In this document: one piece after another, positions 34,152 to 43,545 of the stretch | Position numbering within the stretch: the first letter of the stretch is position 1 | Layout of the letters: each line of letters starts with the position of its first letter | NCBI GenBank assembly: GCA_963664655.2 | Contig: CAXXHM010000001.1 | Location: forward strand, 806,001 to 870,000 | DNA: 64,000 nt | Direction: 5' to 3' | Source of the DNA: Desulfospira sp963664655 | GTDB lineage: Bacteria > Desulfobacterota > Desulfobacteria > Desulfobacterales > Desulfobacteraceae | The notes under the pieces: generated by a model | Database searches by the model: none | Seen by the model: only the letters and a program-made list of their open reading frames with translations | Told to the model about the DNA's origin: nothing | Program-made: the position numbers and the translations under genes

Positions 34152-36365
34152 ATGTCAAAATTGATCGCATTTGCTGCCATTCAGGGTGGATACAAAGTAG
34201 TTGCCCAGGTTGAAGGCGAACTTCAAAAAGCGCTTCAGACCTATGATGCCAGCACAAAGATAGGATTCCCCAACACCGCTTATTACCTGCCGGTTATTTA
34301 CTCTCTGACAGGGTTGAAATGTGAAACCCTGGAAGACCTTAAAAAACCCATGGAATTTGCCAGAGGCCTTCTGCCTCCCCATATTAAGCTGAAAAACTGG
34401 CTTCCGTATCTTGGACCCCTTCTTGATGCCGGCATGGCCGGGATCATCAGCTACGAAGTAAAAGAAGCCATCCGTTATCTCACCCACCCGGATTTTTACA
34501 TTGCTCAAGAAGATCCGGATATTGAAAACGGAAAATGGTGGGTGGGAGCCGCCGATGACACCATCCTGCGTAAACGTGGTGTTGAATTTGTTGACGGTTC
34601 CGCTCCCGGGTTTGCCGCCATGGTTGGTGCTGCCCCGAATGTTGAAATCGCCAAAATGATCGTAGAAGATTATCAGCAAAAATCATTGTACATTTTCTGC
34701 GCCGCCAACCACAACGGTAAAACCCTGATTGAGCAGTGCCATGAAGCCGGTATGCAGATCGGCTGGAACACCCGTATTGTTCCTTTCGGTCCGGACATCT
34801 CTTCAGCCGTATTTGCCCTTGGGTTTGCCAACCGGGCCGCCATGGCCTTTGGCGGTGTTCAGCCAGGGGATTACAAAACCATCCTCAAGTACAACAAAGA
34901 CAGGGTTTTCGCCTTTGTTAACGCCCTCGGCGATGTCGGCACCGAATGGGGTGTAGCCGCAGCCGGTTGTGTTAACTGGGGTTTCCCCACCATCGCTGAT
35001 ACGCCCATTCCGGAAATTCTGCCCACGGGTATTTGTACTTATGAACATGTTGTGGCACCAGTTGCCCATGAAGACATGGTTCAAAAGTCTGTTGAAGTCA
35101 GGGGCCTTAAGGTTACGGTTTCCGACATTGACATTCCCATGGCATTTGGTCCGGCATACGAAGGTGAACGTGTTCGCGGCGCTGATCTGTACTGCCAGTG
35201 CGGCGGCGGCAAGACCCAGTGCACCGAGCTGGTAAAACGGGCTGAAATGAATGAGATCGAAGATGGAAAGGTCACGATAATCGGCCCGGATGTCACGGAT
35301 ATGAAAGAAGGCGACACCTTCCCCTTGGGAATTTTCGTCCAGATTGCCGGCCGTGAATTCCAGGAAGACTTTGAGCCCATCATGGAACGTCAGATCCATC
35401 ATCTGACCAACTACATCCAGTCCATCATGCACATCGGACAACGGGACATCTCCTGGGTCCGTATATCCAAGGCTGCCATGGAAAAAGGCTTTTCACTGGA
35501 GCACATTGGTAAAGTCCTTTATGCCAAGTTCCATCAGGATTTTACCAAGATTGTGGACAAGGTCCAGGTTACCCTGTACACCAAGCCTGAAGATGTCGAC
35601 AAGATGACCGCACTGGCCCGGGAAAATTACCTGGCCCGTGATTCGCGTGTGGATAACATGAAGGACGAGGACGTGGATATTTTCTACTCCTGCACCCTGT
35701 GCCAGTCTTTTGCCCCCTCCCATGTCTGCTCCGTATCTCCTGAAAGAACAGGTCTTTGCGGTGCCTACAACTGGATGGACTGCAAGGCTGCCTACGAGAT
35801 CAATCCCACCGGTCCCAACCAGCCCATTGAAAAGGGTGAAGTTATTAATGCGAAACTCGGCGAGTTCTCCGGAGCGAACGAGTTTGTCAAAAAAGCCTCC
35901 AGGGGCGCTATTGAACGGTATAACTTCTACTCCATGGTCCATGATCCCATGACCACCTGCGGCTGCTGCGAGTGCATCGCTGCCATGCTGCCCATGTGTA
36001 ACGGGGTTATGACGGTTGGCCGTGATTACGGCGGAGAGACCCCCTGCGGCATGAAGTTCACCACCCTGGCCGGCGTTATGGGCGGCGGGGCTTCTTCACC
36101 TGGCTTTGTGGGCCACTCCAAGCATAACATCACCCAGGGCAAATTCATCCTGGGCGACGGTGGCCTCTTGAGAATGGTCTGGATGCCCAAGATGCTTAAA
36201 GACGAACTCAAGGAAAAAATTGAGAAACGTGGTGCAGACATGGGCGTGCCCGATCTTTGGGACAAGATTGCCGATGAAACCGTCGGCATCACCGAAGAGG
36301 AGATCTATCCGTGGCTCGAAGAAAAAGGCCACCCTGCCCTGACAATGGAACCCCTTGTCGGGTAA
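34152..36365 (+). CDS. acsB: Acetyl-CoA synthase catalytic subunit
   Basis: Makes or splits acetyl-CoA from methyl-corrinoid, CO and CoA on the A-cluster. 737 residues, matching the long bacterial form, which includes the N-terminal CODH-contact domain absent from archaeal CdhC. A-cluster ligands are visible in SCTLCQSFAPSHVCSVSPER TGLCGAYNWMDCKAAYEINP, and in the CGCCECIAAMLP stretch. AGGAGGAAAATGAT precedes the ATG. A 12-bp hairpin separates it from acsC. Confidence 0.97.
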   Translation: MSKLIAFAAIQGGYKVVAQVEGELQKALQTYDASTKIGFPNTAYYLPVIYSLTGLKCETLEDLKKPMEFARGLLPPHIKLKNWLPYLGPLLDAGMAGIISYEVKEAIRYLTHPDFYIAQEDPDIENGKWWVGAADDTILRKRGVEFVDGSAPGFAAMVGAAPNVEIAKMIVEDYQQKSLYIFCAANHNGKTLIEQCHEAGMQIGWNTRIVPFGPDISSAVFALGFANRAAMAFGGVQPGDYKTILKYNKDRVFAFVNALGDVGTEWGVAAAGCVNWGFPTIADTPIPEILPTGICTYEHVVAPVAHEDMVQKSVEVRGLKVTVSDIDIPMAFGPAYEGERVRGADLYCQCGGGKTQCTELVKRAEMNEIEDGKVTIIGPDVTDMKEGDTFPLGIFVQIAGREFQEDFEPIMERQIHHLTNYIQSIMHIGQRDISWVRISKAAMEKGFSLEHIGKVLYAKFHQDFTKIVDKVQVTLYTKPEDVDKMTALARENYLARDSRVDNMKDEDVDIFYSCTLCQSFAPSHVCSVSPERTGLCGAYNWMDCKAAYEINPTGPNQPIEKGEVINAKLGEFSGANEFVKKASRGAIERYNFYSMVHDPMTTCGCCECIAAMLPMCNGVMTVGRDYGGETPCGMKFTTLAGVMGGGASSPGFVGHSKHNITQGKFILGDGGLLRMVWMPKMLKDELKEKIEKRGADMGVPDLWDKIADETVGITEEEIYPWLEEKGHPALTMEPLVG

Positions 36366-36379
36366 TAATTTAAACCTGA

Positions 36380-36422
36380 AAGGTGCGGCGGTATTCCACC
36401 AGATTTAAATCCGCCGCACCTT
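36380..36422 (+). promoter_or_regulatory. Intercistronic hairpin between acsB and acsC
   Basis: Perfect 12-bp stem AAGGTGCGGCGG / CCGCCGCACCTT with a 19-nt loop, followed only by TATTCTAC. The T run is too weak for a strong terminator; it may act as a partial terminator or mRNA processing/stability element that sets the acsB:acsC ratio. Confidence 0.55.
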
Positions 36423-36455
36423 TATTCTACCCTTAAGACGTGAGGAGAATAACAA

Positions 36456-37796
36456 ATGGCATTAACCGGTATACAGATATTCAAGCTTCTGCCAAAAACA
36501 AACTGCAAAGAGTGCGGCGTCCCCACCTGCCTTGCCTTTGCAATGAACCTTGCTTCGGGCAAGGCAGAACTGGACACTTGCCCTTATGTTTCCGATGAAG
36601 CAAGGGAACAGCTGGCAGAAGCTTCCGCACCTCCCATCCGCCCCGTTGTTCTGGGCGCCGGTGTCCGTAAAACCACCACCGGGGGTGAAACTGTTCTTTA
36701 CAGGCATGAAAAAACCTTTTTTAATCCCACTGTACTTGCGGCAACCGTTCCTTCGGACATTGATGCGGGCGAACTGGACAAGGCGCTCAAGACTTACAAC
36801 GCGTTCCAGTACGAACGTGTAGGCCTTAATTTAAGACCTGAGCTGCTGGTGGTTAAAGACACCGGCGCCGGCGCCGCTGCATTTGCCGCCACCGCTGAAA
36901 AGATTGCCAAAGAGTCTGAATTCAACCTGGTCCTGATGACCGAAGACATAGATGTGATGAAAGCCGGGGTTGGAAAAGCCGGGTTCAAACGTCCCCTGCT
37001 TTACGCCGCCACAGAAGCCAATGCTGATGACATGGGCGCCCTGGCCAAAGACAACGGCCTGCCCCTGGCGGTGAAAGCTGACAGCATTGATGCGCTTCAG
37101 CCCCTGACGGAAAAACTGACCGGCATGGGGCTCAAGGATCTGGTCATTGATCCGGGCTCCAGGGAAATCAAACAGGCCCTGGAAGATCAGGTGGCCATCC
37201 GGCGGGCAGCCCTTAAGGCATCCAACAAGGCCTTGGGTTTCCCCACCATTACCTTCCCCTGTGAAATGGCATCCAACCTGGATATGGAGACCCTGATTGC
37301 TTCCATGTTCGTGGCCAAGTACGGCGGAATCGTGGTCATGTCCGACTTTACCGCAGAATCTTTGTTCCCGCTGCTGCTTGAACGGCTCAACATCTTTACC
37401 GATCCCCAGAGGCCCATGACGGTTACCGAAGGCATCTTTGAAATCGGCAACCCCGATGAGAACTCTCCGGTTCTGGTCACCACCAACTTTGCTTTGACCT
37501 ACTTCATCGTCTCTGGTGAAATCGAGGGATCCAAGGTCCCGGCCTGGTTGCTGATCAAGGACTCTGAAGGCCTTTCCGTTCTGACGGCCTGGGCTGCCGG
37601 TAAATTTGGCGGCGACGATGTAGGCATGTTCGTTAAAAAATGCGGTATCATGGACAAAGTCAAACATACCGAACTGATTATCCCGGGTTATGCGGCTGCC
37701 ATTGCCGGTGATATTGAAGAAGAACTTCCGGGCTGGACCATTACGGTCGGTCCCAGGGAAGCGGCCCATCTGCCGGCATTCCTGAAATCCAAATAA
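36456..37796 (+). CDS. acsC: Corrinoid iron-sulfur protein large subunit
   Basis: Gamma subunit of CFeSP; receives methyl from AcsE and delivers it to AcsB. 446 residues. The N-terminal [4Fe-4S] motif is CKECGVPTCLAFAMNLASGK then CPYVSDEA, which activates cobalt; this is followed by a TIM barrel (KDLVIDPGSREIKQALEDQ) and the C-terminal B12-binding domain (TAWAAGKFGGDDVGMFVKKC). AGGAGAATAACAA precedes the ATG. Normal length, no fusion. Confidence 0.97.
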   Translation: MALTGIQIFKLLPKTNCKECGVPTCLAFAMNLASGKAELDTCPYVSDEAREQLAEASAPPIRPVVLGAGVRKTTTGGETVLYRHEKTFFNPTVLAATVPSDIDAGELDKALKTYNAFQYERVGLNLRPELLVVKDTGAGAAAFAATAEKIAKESEFNLVLMTEDIDVMKAGVGKAGFKRPLLYAATEANADDMGALAKDNGLPLAVKADSIDALQPLTEKLTGMGLKDLVIDPGSREIKQALEDQVAIRRAALKASNKALGFPTITFPCEMASNLDMETLIASMFVAKYGGIVVMSDFTAESLFPLLLERLNIFTDPQRPMTVTEGIFEIGNPDENSPVLVTTNFALTYFIVSGEIEGSKVPAWLLIKDSEGLSVLTAWAAGKFGGDDVGMFVKKCGIMDKVKHTELIIPGYAAAIAGDIEEELPGWTITVGPREAAHLPAFLKSK

Positions 37797-37890
37797 TTGA
37801 ATCACCGGCCGCCGGGGCGCAAAATTTACCCTCGGCATTTTCGAACCGGCGGCCAAAGTAGAACCTTTAACGTATAAAAGAGGATAAGAC

Positions 37891-38805
37891 ATGGAGAACA
37901 TGATTCTATTTGGTGAAAGCCTGAATGTCATTTCCAGGGTTATCGGAAAAGAATTCAAAGAGCTGGATCCTGCCAAACGGAACCCCGAACCTATCCAGGA
38001 AGAGGTGCTCCGGCAAAAAGAACTGGGCATGGATTATATCGACATTAACCTGGGACCGGCCAAAAAGAACGGCACGGAACTCATGCCATGGGTTGTTAAT
38101 GTGGTCCAGGAAGCTGTTCCGGGAATGCCCCTGCTTTTAGATTCATCCAACATTGACGCCATTGAAGCAGGCCTTAAGGTCTGCAAACCCGCAGACAAAC
38201 CTCATATCGTCAACTCAATTATGGCTCGCGCTGAACGGTATGAAAGAATGGTCCCCATGACCGCTCAGTATGATGCTGATTTTGTCGCCCTGATGTGGGG
38301 TCCGGAAGGTCTTCCCAGAGACGAGAACGAAAGAGCGGCCCTGGCTGTTGAACTGCTCTATTTTGCCAATGAGGCCGGTATTCCCAATGAAAAAATTTGG
38401 GTGGACGGAATTGTTACTCCGGTCAACATCCAGCAGCAACAATGCATGAGCCTGCTCAACTTCCAGATGATGGTGGAAGATATCGCACCAGGCGCAAAAT
38501 CCACCTGCGGGCTGTCCAACATTTCCAATGGACCACCGGAACACCTACGCCCCATCCTGAACCAGACATATATGTGCATGCTCTGGAAATACGGGATGAA
38601 ATCCGTTATTGCCGATCCCCTTGACAAACAGCAGACCGCCATTGCCAAGGGCCAGCGCAACGACATCAAGGACCTCATTTGGGGCATGATGGACGGTACC
38701 GATCCGGATATGGGATCCTTGAGCAAAGAGCTTCAGGATTACGTCAAAACCTATAAGGTTATTATGGGTGAAACGCTCTACTCAGATTCCTGGCTTGAAA
38801 TCTAG
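37891..38805 (+). CDS. acsE: Methyltetrahydrofolate:corrinoid methyltransferase
   Basis: Moves the methyl group between methyl-THF and the corrinoid protein. 304 residues; the pterin-binding TIM-barrel motifs GESLNVISRVIGKEF, YIDINLGPAKKNG, PLLLDSSNIDAIEAGL and STCGLSNISNGPPEHLRPI are present. Short gap from acsC. It is followed by a strong terminator, so the core operon acsD-cooS-acsB-acsC-acsE ends here. Confidence 0.96.
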   Translation: MENMILFGESLNVISRVIGKEFKELDPAKRNPEPIQEEVLRQKELGMDYIDINLGPAKKNGTELMPWVVNVVQEAVPGMPLLLDSSNIDAIEAGLKVCKPADKPHIVNSIMARAERYERMVPMTAQYDADFVALMWGPEGLPRDENERAALAVELLYFANEAGIPNEKIWVDGIVTPVNIQQQQCMSLLNFQMMVEDIAPGAKSTCGLSNISNGPPEHLRPILNQTYMCMLWKYGMKSVIADPLDKQQTAIAKGQRNDIKDLIWGMMDGTDPDMGSLSKELQDYVKTYKVIMGETLYSDSWLEI

Positions 38806-38813
38806 TGCAAAGC

Positions 38814-38837
38814 GCTTAGCTAATCACCATTAGCTGT
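38814..38837. repeat. Short TTAGC-type repeat
   Basis: CTTAGCTAATCACCATTAGCTG, a single-pair copy of the heptamer family just after acsE. Confidence 0.5.
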
Positions 38838-38847
38838 TGTTTTTTTC

Positions 38848-38893
38848 AAAGCCCCCTGACCTGGTATTATTCCGGGAAGGGGGCTTTTTTTTT
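38848..38893 (+). terminator. Rho-independent terminator after acsE
   Basis: AAAGCCCCCT stem pairs with AGGGGGCTTT, loop 20 nt, followed by TTTTTTTTT. Strong candidate end of the acs operon. Confidence 0.9.
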
Positions 38894-39035
38894 ATGGGGC
38901 CCGGGCCTTTATTTTGCCTGATCCTGTATTATTTTTTTGTATTGCACATACAAGCCGCCGGTTGGATTAAAAAAGGTCAACCTCAAATTCAGGCTTTTTA
39001 ACCGTTACAGGCATAACCAAAATGGAGGCAAACCA

Positions 39036-39329
39036 TTGAGCAGCCAAACAAAAGATACCTGGTATTATATTATTGTCCAAAATCCGGACACACCCTTTTC
39101 CGAAATTCTTGGGTATACGGATGAAAAAACCCGGGCCACCTTTATTCCGGCCTTTCAATCCAAGGAAATTGCCCAGCAGTGCTTCATGATCATGCCCAAA
39201 AATGTAATGAAAGAAAAATATGAAGCTCAGGCCATCATATCCGAAGACCTGCGGACCCACGCCGAATCCACCGGCCATGAGGTGTTCCTGATGGATGACA
39301 GTGGAAAGATACTCGAAAAGATAGCTTAA
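39036..39329 (+). CDS. Small conserved protein between acsE and cooC, function unknown
   Basis: 97 residues from TTG at 39036, chosen because TGGAGG lies seven bases upstream; the open frame before it runs through the terminator and is unlikely to be coding. It reads (M)SSQTKDTWYYIIVQNPDTPF and later AFQSKEIAQQCFMIMPKNVM and VFLMDDSGKILEKIA. Soluble, one cysteine, alpha/beta look. I recognise no family. Position in front of cooC suggests a role with CODH maturation or regulation. Confidence 0.7.
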   Translation: MSSQTKDTWYYIIVQNPDTPFSEILGYTDEKTRATFIPAFQSKEIAQQCFMIMPKNVMKEKYEAQAIISEDLRTHAESTGHEVFLMDDSGKILEKIA

Positions 39330-39331
39330 AA

Positions 39332-39418
39332 CAGCTTTTAGCCATTAGCTCTTAGCTTAAACTCCTCGTTTCTATAAGGTGCCTTTAGCCTGCTAACGGC
39401 TAAAAGCTAACTGCTAAA
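39332..39418. repeat. TTAGC-heptamer inverted repeat
   Basis: TTTTAGCCATTAGCTCTTAGC on the left, GCTAACGGCTAAAAGCTAAC on the right, around a GC-poor middle. It lies directly before the cooC ribosome binding site. Confidence 0.8.
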
Positions 39419-39439
39419 CGCTTTTACAGGAGACATATA

Positions 39440-40222
39440 TTGAGTTTAAAATTAGCATTTGGCGGTAAAGGCGGGGTGGGCAAAACCACCATCACGTCAT
39501 TGATTGCACGAACCATAGCCGCCTTAGATAAAGAAACCAGCGTGATTGCCATTGACGCTGATCCCGTGGCCAACCTGGCCGCAGGCCTTGGCATAGATGA
39601 AAGCCGCCCCATTACCCCGGTGGCTGAACTGTCCGATCTCATTGCCGAACGAACCGGGGCCAAACCCGGGACCATGGGCGGATTTTTTACCCTCAACCCC
39701 AAAGTGGATGATATCCCGGACCGGTTTTCCATTGAAAAGGACGGGGTCAAACTGCTGGTCATGGGAACCGTTCAGCAGGGCGGCGGCGGGTGTATCTGTC
39801 CTGAATCCACTATCCTCAAGGCCCTCATGAATCACCTGGTCCTGGCCCGCAACGAAGTGGTGGTCATGGACATGGAGGCCGGGGTCGAACATCTGGGCCG
39901 GGCCACATCAGGTTCTGTGGACGCCCTGGTCATTGTGGTCAACCCGGGCATGAGAAGCCGGGTGGCGGCCGACAAGATCCGCAAATTGGGGCGGGACATC
40001 GGGATCAAGACCATTCTTGTTCTGGCCAACAGGGTTCGCTCGGATGCTGACCGGGCCTTGATTGAAGATACTATGAAAGACTATGAAATTTTAGGGTTTC
40101 TGCCTGAAATGGATGAAATCGTTAACTCAGACCGGGAGGGCAGCCGTCCCTTTGACGACATCGCCACCATCCCGCCGGAGCTTCGGGCTGTTGCTGAAAA
40201 ACTCATGGCCCTGTCTAAGTGA
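39440..40222 (+). CDS. cooC: CO dehydrogenase nickel-insertion ATPase CooC
   Basis: MinD/ParA-type ATPase that matures the Ni-Fe-S cluster of CooS. 260 residues from a TTG start behind CAGGAGACATATA. Deviant Walker A GGKGGVGKTT at about 8-17, IDADPVANLA, VVMDMEAGVEHLGR (Walker B region) and a CxC motif GGGCICPEST that would bind nickel at the dimer interface. It is downstream of the acs operon with its own ribosome binding site. Confidence 0.95.
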   Translation: MSLKLAFGGKGGVGKTTITSLIARTIAALDKETSVIAIDADPVANLAAGLGIDESRPITPVAELSDLIAERTGAKPGTMGGFFTLNPKVDDIPDRFSIEKDGVKLLVMGTVQQGGGGCICPESTILKALMNHLVLARNEVVVMDMEAGVEHLGRATSGSVDALVIVVNPGMRSRVAADKIRKLGRDIGIKTILVLANRVRSDADRALIEDTMKDYEILGFLPEMDEIVNSDREGSRPFDDIATIPPELRAVAEKLMALSK

Positions 40223-40242
40223 GCCGGTGAGCCGGCGGGAAA

Positions 40243-41217
40243 GTGAGAAAGCCGGCCGGTGCCGGTGCCATAAAGGTCGTTATAATGCCTGAAACCATGC
40301 CCCCCCTATGCCTTGACGGACTCCCCCCGGCCCCGGTTTCCCGCCTTGCGCCCACGCCCAGCGGATTTTTGCACCTGGGCAATGCCGTCAACTTCCTGGT
40401 CACCTGGGCCATTGTCAGAAGCCTTGGGGGCACCCTTTTTCTGCGGATAGATGACATGGACGGCATCCGGTTTCGAAAGGAGGTACTGGAAGATATTTTT
40501 GTCAGCCTTGACTGGCTCGGACTGGACTGGGACAAGGGGCCTTGGGGGCCGGATGACTTTTATCAGAATTATTCTTTACAGCTCAAAAAAGAAACCTACC
40601 GGCATCACTTAAACATCCTTACCGAAAAAAGCCGCAAACCCTTTGCCTGCCAATGCAGCCGCCGCACCATAAAAAAAAAGTCAGCCAACGGCCTTTATCC
40701 CGGGACCTGCCGGGATAAAAGACTGCCCTTTAAACCGTTTTCCCATGCCATCCGGCTCAAAGTCGACCCGGACACCCGCATCCTGATCAACCGCCAGCCC
40801 ATTGACCTTGCCCGGGAGTTTGGCGATTTTGTCATCTGGCGCAAAGATGACCAGCCCAGTTACCAGTTAGCAAGCCTCCTGGAAGACGAGGCCGCAAACG
40901 TCAATCTGATTATCCGGGGAGAGGATCTTCTGTTGTCTACCGCGGCCCAGCTTTATTTGGCCGGCTGTTACAATTTTTCATCATTTCCGGCCTGCTGCTT
41001 TAGGCACCATGGGCTTATTTTGGGCAAAGATGGAGAAAAACTTTCCAAATCAAGGGGAGCCTATGCCCTCAAGGATATCCGGGAGGCAAAGGGCCGCCCG
41101 GCCCAGGCCGTCAAAGCCGCCGCCCCCCTGCTCGGCCTTGACCCGCAGTCCGTTTTCACGGCAAACGATCTGAAAACCCATCTCGCAAAAACCCTTAAAA
41201 AGCCCCAGACCCCATAA
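40243..41217 (+). CDS. gluQ: Glutamyl-Q tRNA(Asp) synthetase-like protein
   Basis: Truncated glutamyl-tRNA synthetase relative that glutamylates queuosine in tRNA-Asp. 324 residues from the GTG at 40243; the ATG at 40285 (MPETMPPLCLDGLP, AAGGTCG upstream) is an alternative start. Class I motifs PTPSGFLHLGNAV (HIGH-like) and KLSKSRGA (KMSKS-like) are present. The zinc-type motif is CQC ... YPGTC, as in GluQ, and no anticodon-binding domain follows. It is only 20 bp after cooC, but function appears unrelated. It ends next to a large tandem repeat. Confidence 0.88.
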   Translation: MRKPAGAGAIKVVIMPETMPPLCLDGLPPAPVSRLAPTPSGFLHLGNAVNFLVTWAIVRSLGGTLFLRIDDMDGIRFRKEVLEDIFVSLDWLGLDWDKGPWGPDDFYQNYSLQLKKETYRHHLNILTEKSRKPFACQCSRRTIKKKSANGLYPGTCRDKRLPFKPFSHAIRLKVDPDTRILINRQPIDLAREFGDFVIWRKDDQPSYQLASLLEDEAANVNLIIRGEDLLLSTAAQLYLAGCYNFSSFPACCFRHHGLILGKDGEKLSKSRGAYALKDIREAKGRPAQAVKAAAPLLGLDPQSVFTANDLKTHLAKTLKKPQTP

Positions 41218-41227
41218 AACACCCGCC

Positions 41228-41514
41228 CCCTCTCACCCTCTCACCCTCTCACCCTCTCACCCTCTCACCCTCTCACCCTCTCACCCTCTCACCCTCTCAC
41301 CCTCTCACCCTCTCACCCTCTCACTTTCTCACCCTCTCACCCTCTCACCCTCTCACCCTCTCACCCTCTCACCCTCTCACCCTCTCACCCTCTCACTTTC
41401 TCACTTTCTCACTTTCTCACTTTCTCACTTTCTCACTTTCTCACTTTCCCACTTTCCCACTTTCCCACTTTCCCACTTTCCCACTTTCCCACTCTCCCAC
41501 TCTCCCACTCTCCA
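41228..41514. repeat. Octamer tandem array, about 36 units
   Basis: About 36 copies of an 8-bp unit in blocks: CCCTCTCA repeated many times with a single CTTTCTCA inside, then CTTTCTCA x7, then CTTTCCCA x6, then CTCTCCCA x3. All-pyrimidine apart from one A per unit. Non-coding, between the convergent gluQ and CHASE2 cyclase genes. Confidence 0.95.
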
Positions 41515-41529
41515 CCGGCACATTTTCAT

Positions 41530-43545
41530 TTAAGACAAAAACCCGGGTTCATATATCTTAACCTGCTGGGCCCGGCCTTTGACTTTTACCTGGTCCACAT
41601 ACCGGAACTTGAACCGCCCCTTAAGGGTTCGGGCAACAGACTCTGAGACCAGAATGGTGGTTCCGTATTCTTTATTGGTATTTTCAAGCCGGGAGGCCAG
41701 GTTCACATTATCCCCCATGACCGTATAATCAAACCGGTCCATGGACCCGAAATTTCCCACACTGACCGTGCCGGTATTGATGCCGATGCCAATGGAAATG
41801 TCCGGCAGGTCAAAATCCGTAAAGCTTTTATTAAAATCCCGGAGGCTGCCCTGCATTAACAATGCGGTCCGAACCGCTTTTGCCGCATGGTCTGGCTCAT
41901 CGGCCGGGGCGCCCCAGAAGGCCATAACCGCATCCCCGATAAATTTATCCACGGTCCCGCCGTTTTCCATGATGATCCGGCTCATCCGGGTCAGGTACTG
42001 GTTCATGAACCGCCCAAGTACCTGGGAGTCCATGTTTTCGGACAGGCTTGAAAAATTGCGGATATCTGAAAACAAAATGGTCAGTTCCTTTTGTTCCCCT
42101 GCCAGGGAAAGCCGGGCCGGGTTTCTTAACAAAGATCTGACCACACCCGGAGACACATAATGGGAAAAGGCCTTTTGAATGTAAGATTTGGCCCGCCCTT
42201 CCATGAAGTAATTTAAAATCGAGACCACAAAGGAGGTACACAAAAACACCAGTACCACATAGGTGATGCCCACCTGGATCCTGTTTAAAAAGAAAAAATA
42301 ATAATTGCCCATGAACAGGGATACAAAAAACAGAACCGTACTCAGCCCGCTCAGTATCGGGGTGGCCAGGCAGAGAATCATGGTCAGCAAAATCCCCCCG
42401 AACAAAATCATGGTATAGATGATGGCCGTTTCCGTAAAAATGTCATATTCAAAGGGGTCCTGTTTGAGCAGGTTGTCTATCACAGTGGCATTGATCTCCA
42501 CCCCGGGCATGGCATTGGAAAAGGGGGTGGCTTTAAAATCAAAAAGCCCGGTGGCCGAAGATCCGATCAGCACGATTTTATTGGCAAGTTCAGGATGATC
42601 AGTATGTTCCAGCAAGTCCCAGGCACTGATATACTTAAATGTTCGTGCAGGCCCCCGGTGATTTAACAAAAGCCGGGCGTCATTGCTGGTGGGAATAAAA
42701 TATTTTGAACTGCTCACCCCCATCACCGGAATTTGAGAAGACCTGAACCGCCTGTCCGTATGAACATATAAAACGGTATTGCCGATCCCCAGGCGCCAGG
42801 CCTCCAACGCCAGTGAAGGGTAGAGAACATTGTCCATTTTTAAAAGCAGCGGCACACTTCTCACGGTGCCTGAATAATCGGCAAATACGTTGAGAAATCC
42901 CTCTGTTTCACCCAAAGACACGGCCTTGACATTGACCAGGGCCTGGCAGGCCGAATGAATGGTCAAGTCTTCCAAGGTCGCATCCGACGAAAACAAATGA
43001 ATCCGGGCCGAGGTATAGGGTTTTTTAAGTGACGGGTTAAATTTGTCCACTATAAACTGGAGTACATACCCCAAAACAACCTTGCCTTTGGAAATTTCAT
43101 TGCCAAACGCCACGTCATAATCAAGGCCTTCAGAAGACATGATCTGTTCAAGGACAGACGGTGAAAGATAATCCTTTAGCAGGGGGGTAAGACCGGACAG
43201 CTGGCGGGCCGGGGATGTCCGGTCCGGCTCCGGAAACACCATGTCAAATCCAATGGCGCTTGCCCCGTTGTCCCGGATGGCCCGGGTCAGGCTGGCCATT
43301 ATATTCCGGGGCCAGGGCCACTGGCCGATCAATTGAAGGCTTTTTTCGTCGATATCAACGATGACCACCCGGCCGGTATGGGGTTCCGGCCCCCGGATAA
43401 AAAACATGGTATCCATGATTTTATTGTCTATCCCGGACAACAGCACCGGTTTGGGCAACCCGATATAAGAGAATAAAAAACAGGACGCGACCGTAATAAA
43501 ACAGCCTGCAAAAAAGGGAATGGACAACAACTTTTTTTTAATCAT
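41530..43545 (-). CDS. CHASE2-domain adenylate/guanylate cyclase
   Basis: Membrane-bound class III nucleotide cyclase of 671 residues. N-terminal helix (FFAGCFITVASCFLFSYIG), a large extracytoplasmic CHASE2 domain (to about 350; VVIVDIDEKSLQLIGQWPWP, GFDMVFPEPDR, VLIGSSATGLFDFKATPF), three membrane helices near 370-440, and a C-terminal cyclase domain with LFSDIRNFSSLSE (metal Asp), IGDAVMAFWGAP and FDYTVMGDNVNLASRLE. Usual active-site residues are visible. The signal sensed by CHASE2 is unknown. Whether the product is cAMP or cGMP cannot be told. Stands alone. Confidence 0.93.
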   Translation of the reverse strand: MIKKKLLSIPFFAGCFITVASCFLFSYIGLPKPVLLSGIDNKIMDTMFFIRGPEPHTGRVVIVDIDEKSLQLIGQWPWPRNIMASLTRAIRDNGASAIGFDMVFPEPDRTSPARQLSGLTPLLKDYLSPSVLEQIMSSEGLDYDVAFGNEISKGKVVLGYVLQFIVDKFNPSLKKPYTSARIHLFSSDATLEDLTIHSACQALVNVKAVSLGETEGFLNVFADYSGTVRSVPLLLKMDNVLYPSLALEAWRLGIGNTVLYVHTDRRFRSSQIPVMGVSSSKYFIPTSNDARLLLNHRGPARTFKYISAWDLLEHTDHPELANKIVLIGSSATGLFDFKATPFSNAMPGVEINATVIDNLLKQDPFEYDIFTETAIIYTMILFGGILLTMILCLATPILSGLSTVLFFVSLFMGNYYFFFLNRIQVGITYVVLVFLCTSFVVSILNYFMEGRAKSYIQKAFSHYVSPGVVRSLLRNPARLSLAGEQKELTILFSDIRNFSSLSENMDSQVLGRFMNQYLTRMSRIIMENGGTVDKFIGDAVMAFWGAPADEPDHAAKAVRTALLMQGSLRDFNKSFTDFDLPDISIGIGINTGTVSVGNFGSMDRFDYTVMGDNVNLASRLENTNKEYGTTILVSESVARTLKGRFKFRYVDQVKVKGRAQQVKIYEPGFLS

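Noticed and set aside
36831..38030. 399-codon minus-strand frame across acsC and acsE
   Set aside because: Spans the stop of one real gene and the start of another on the opposite strand and has no recognisable domain.
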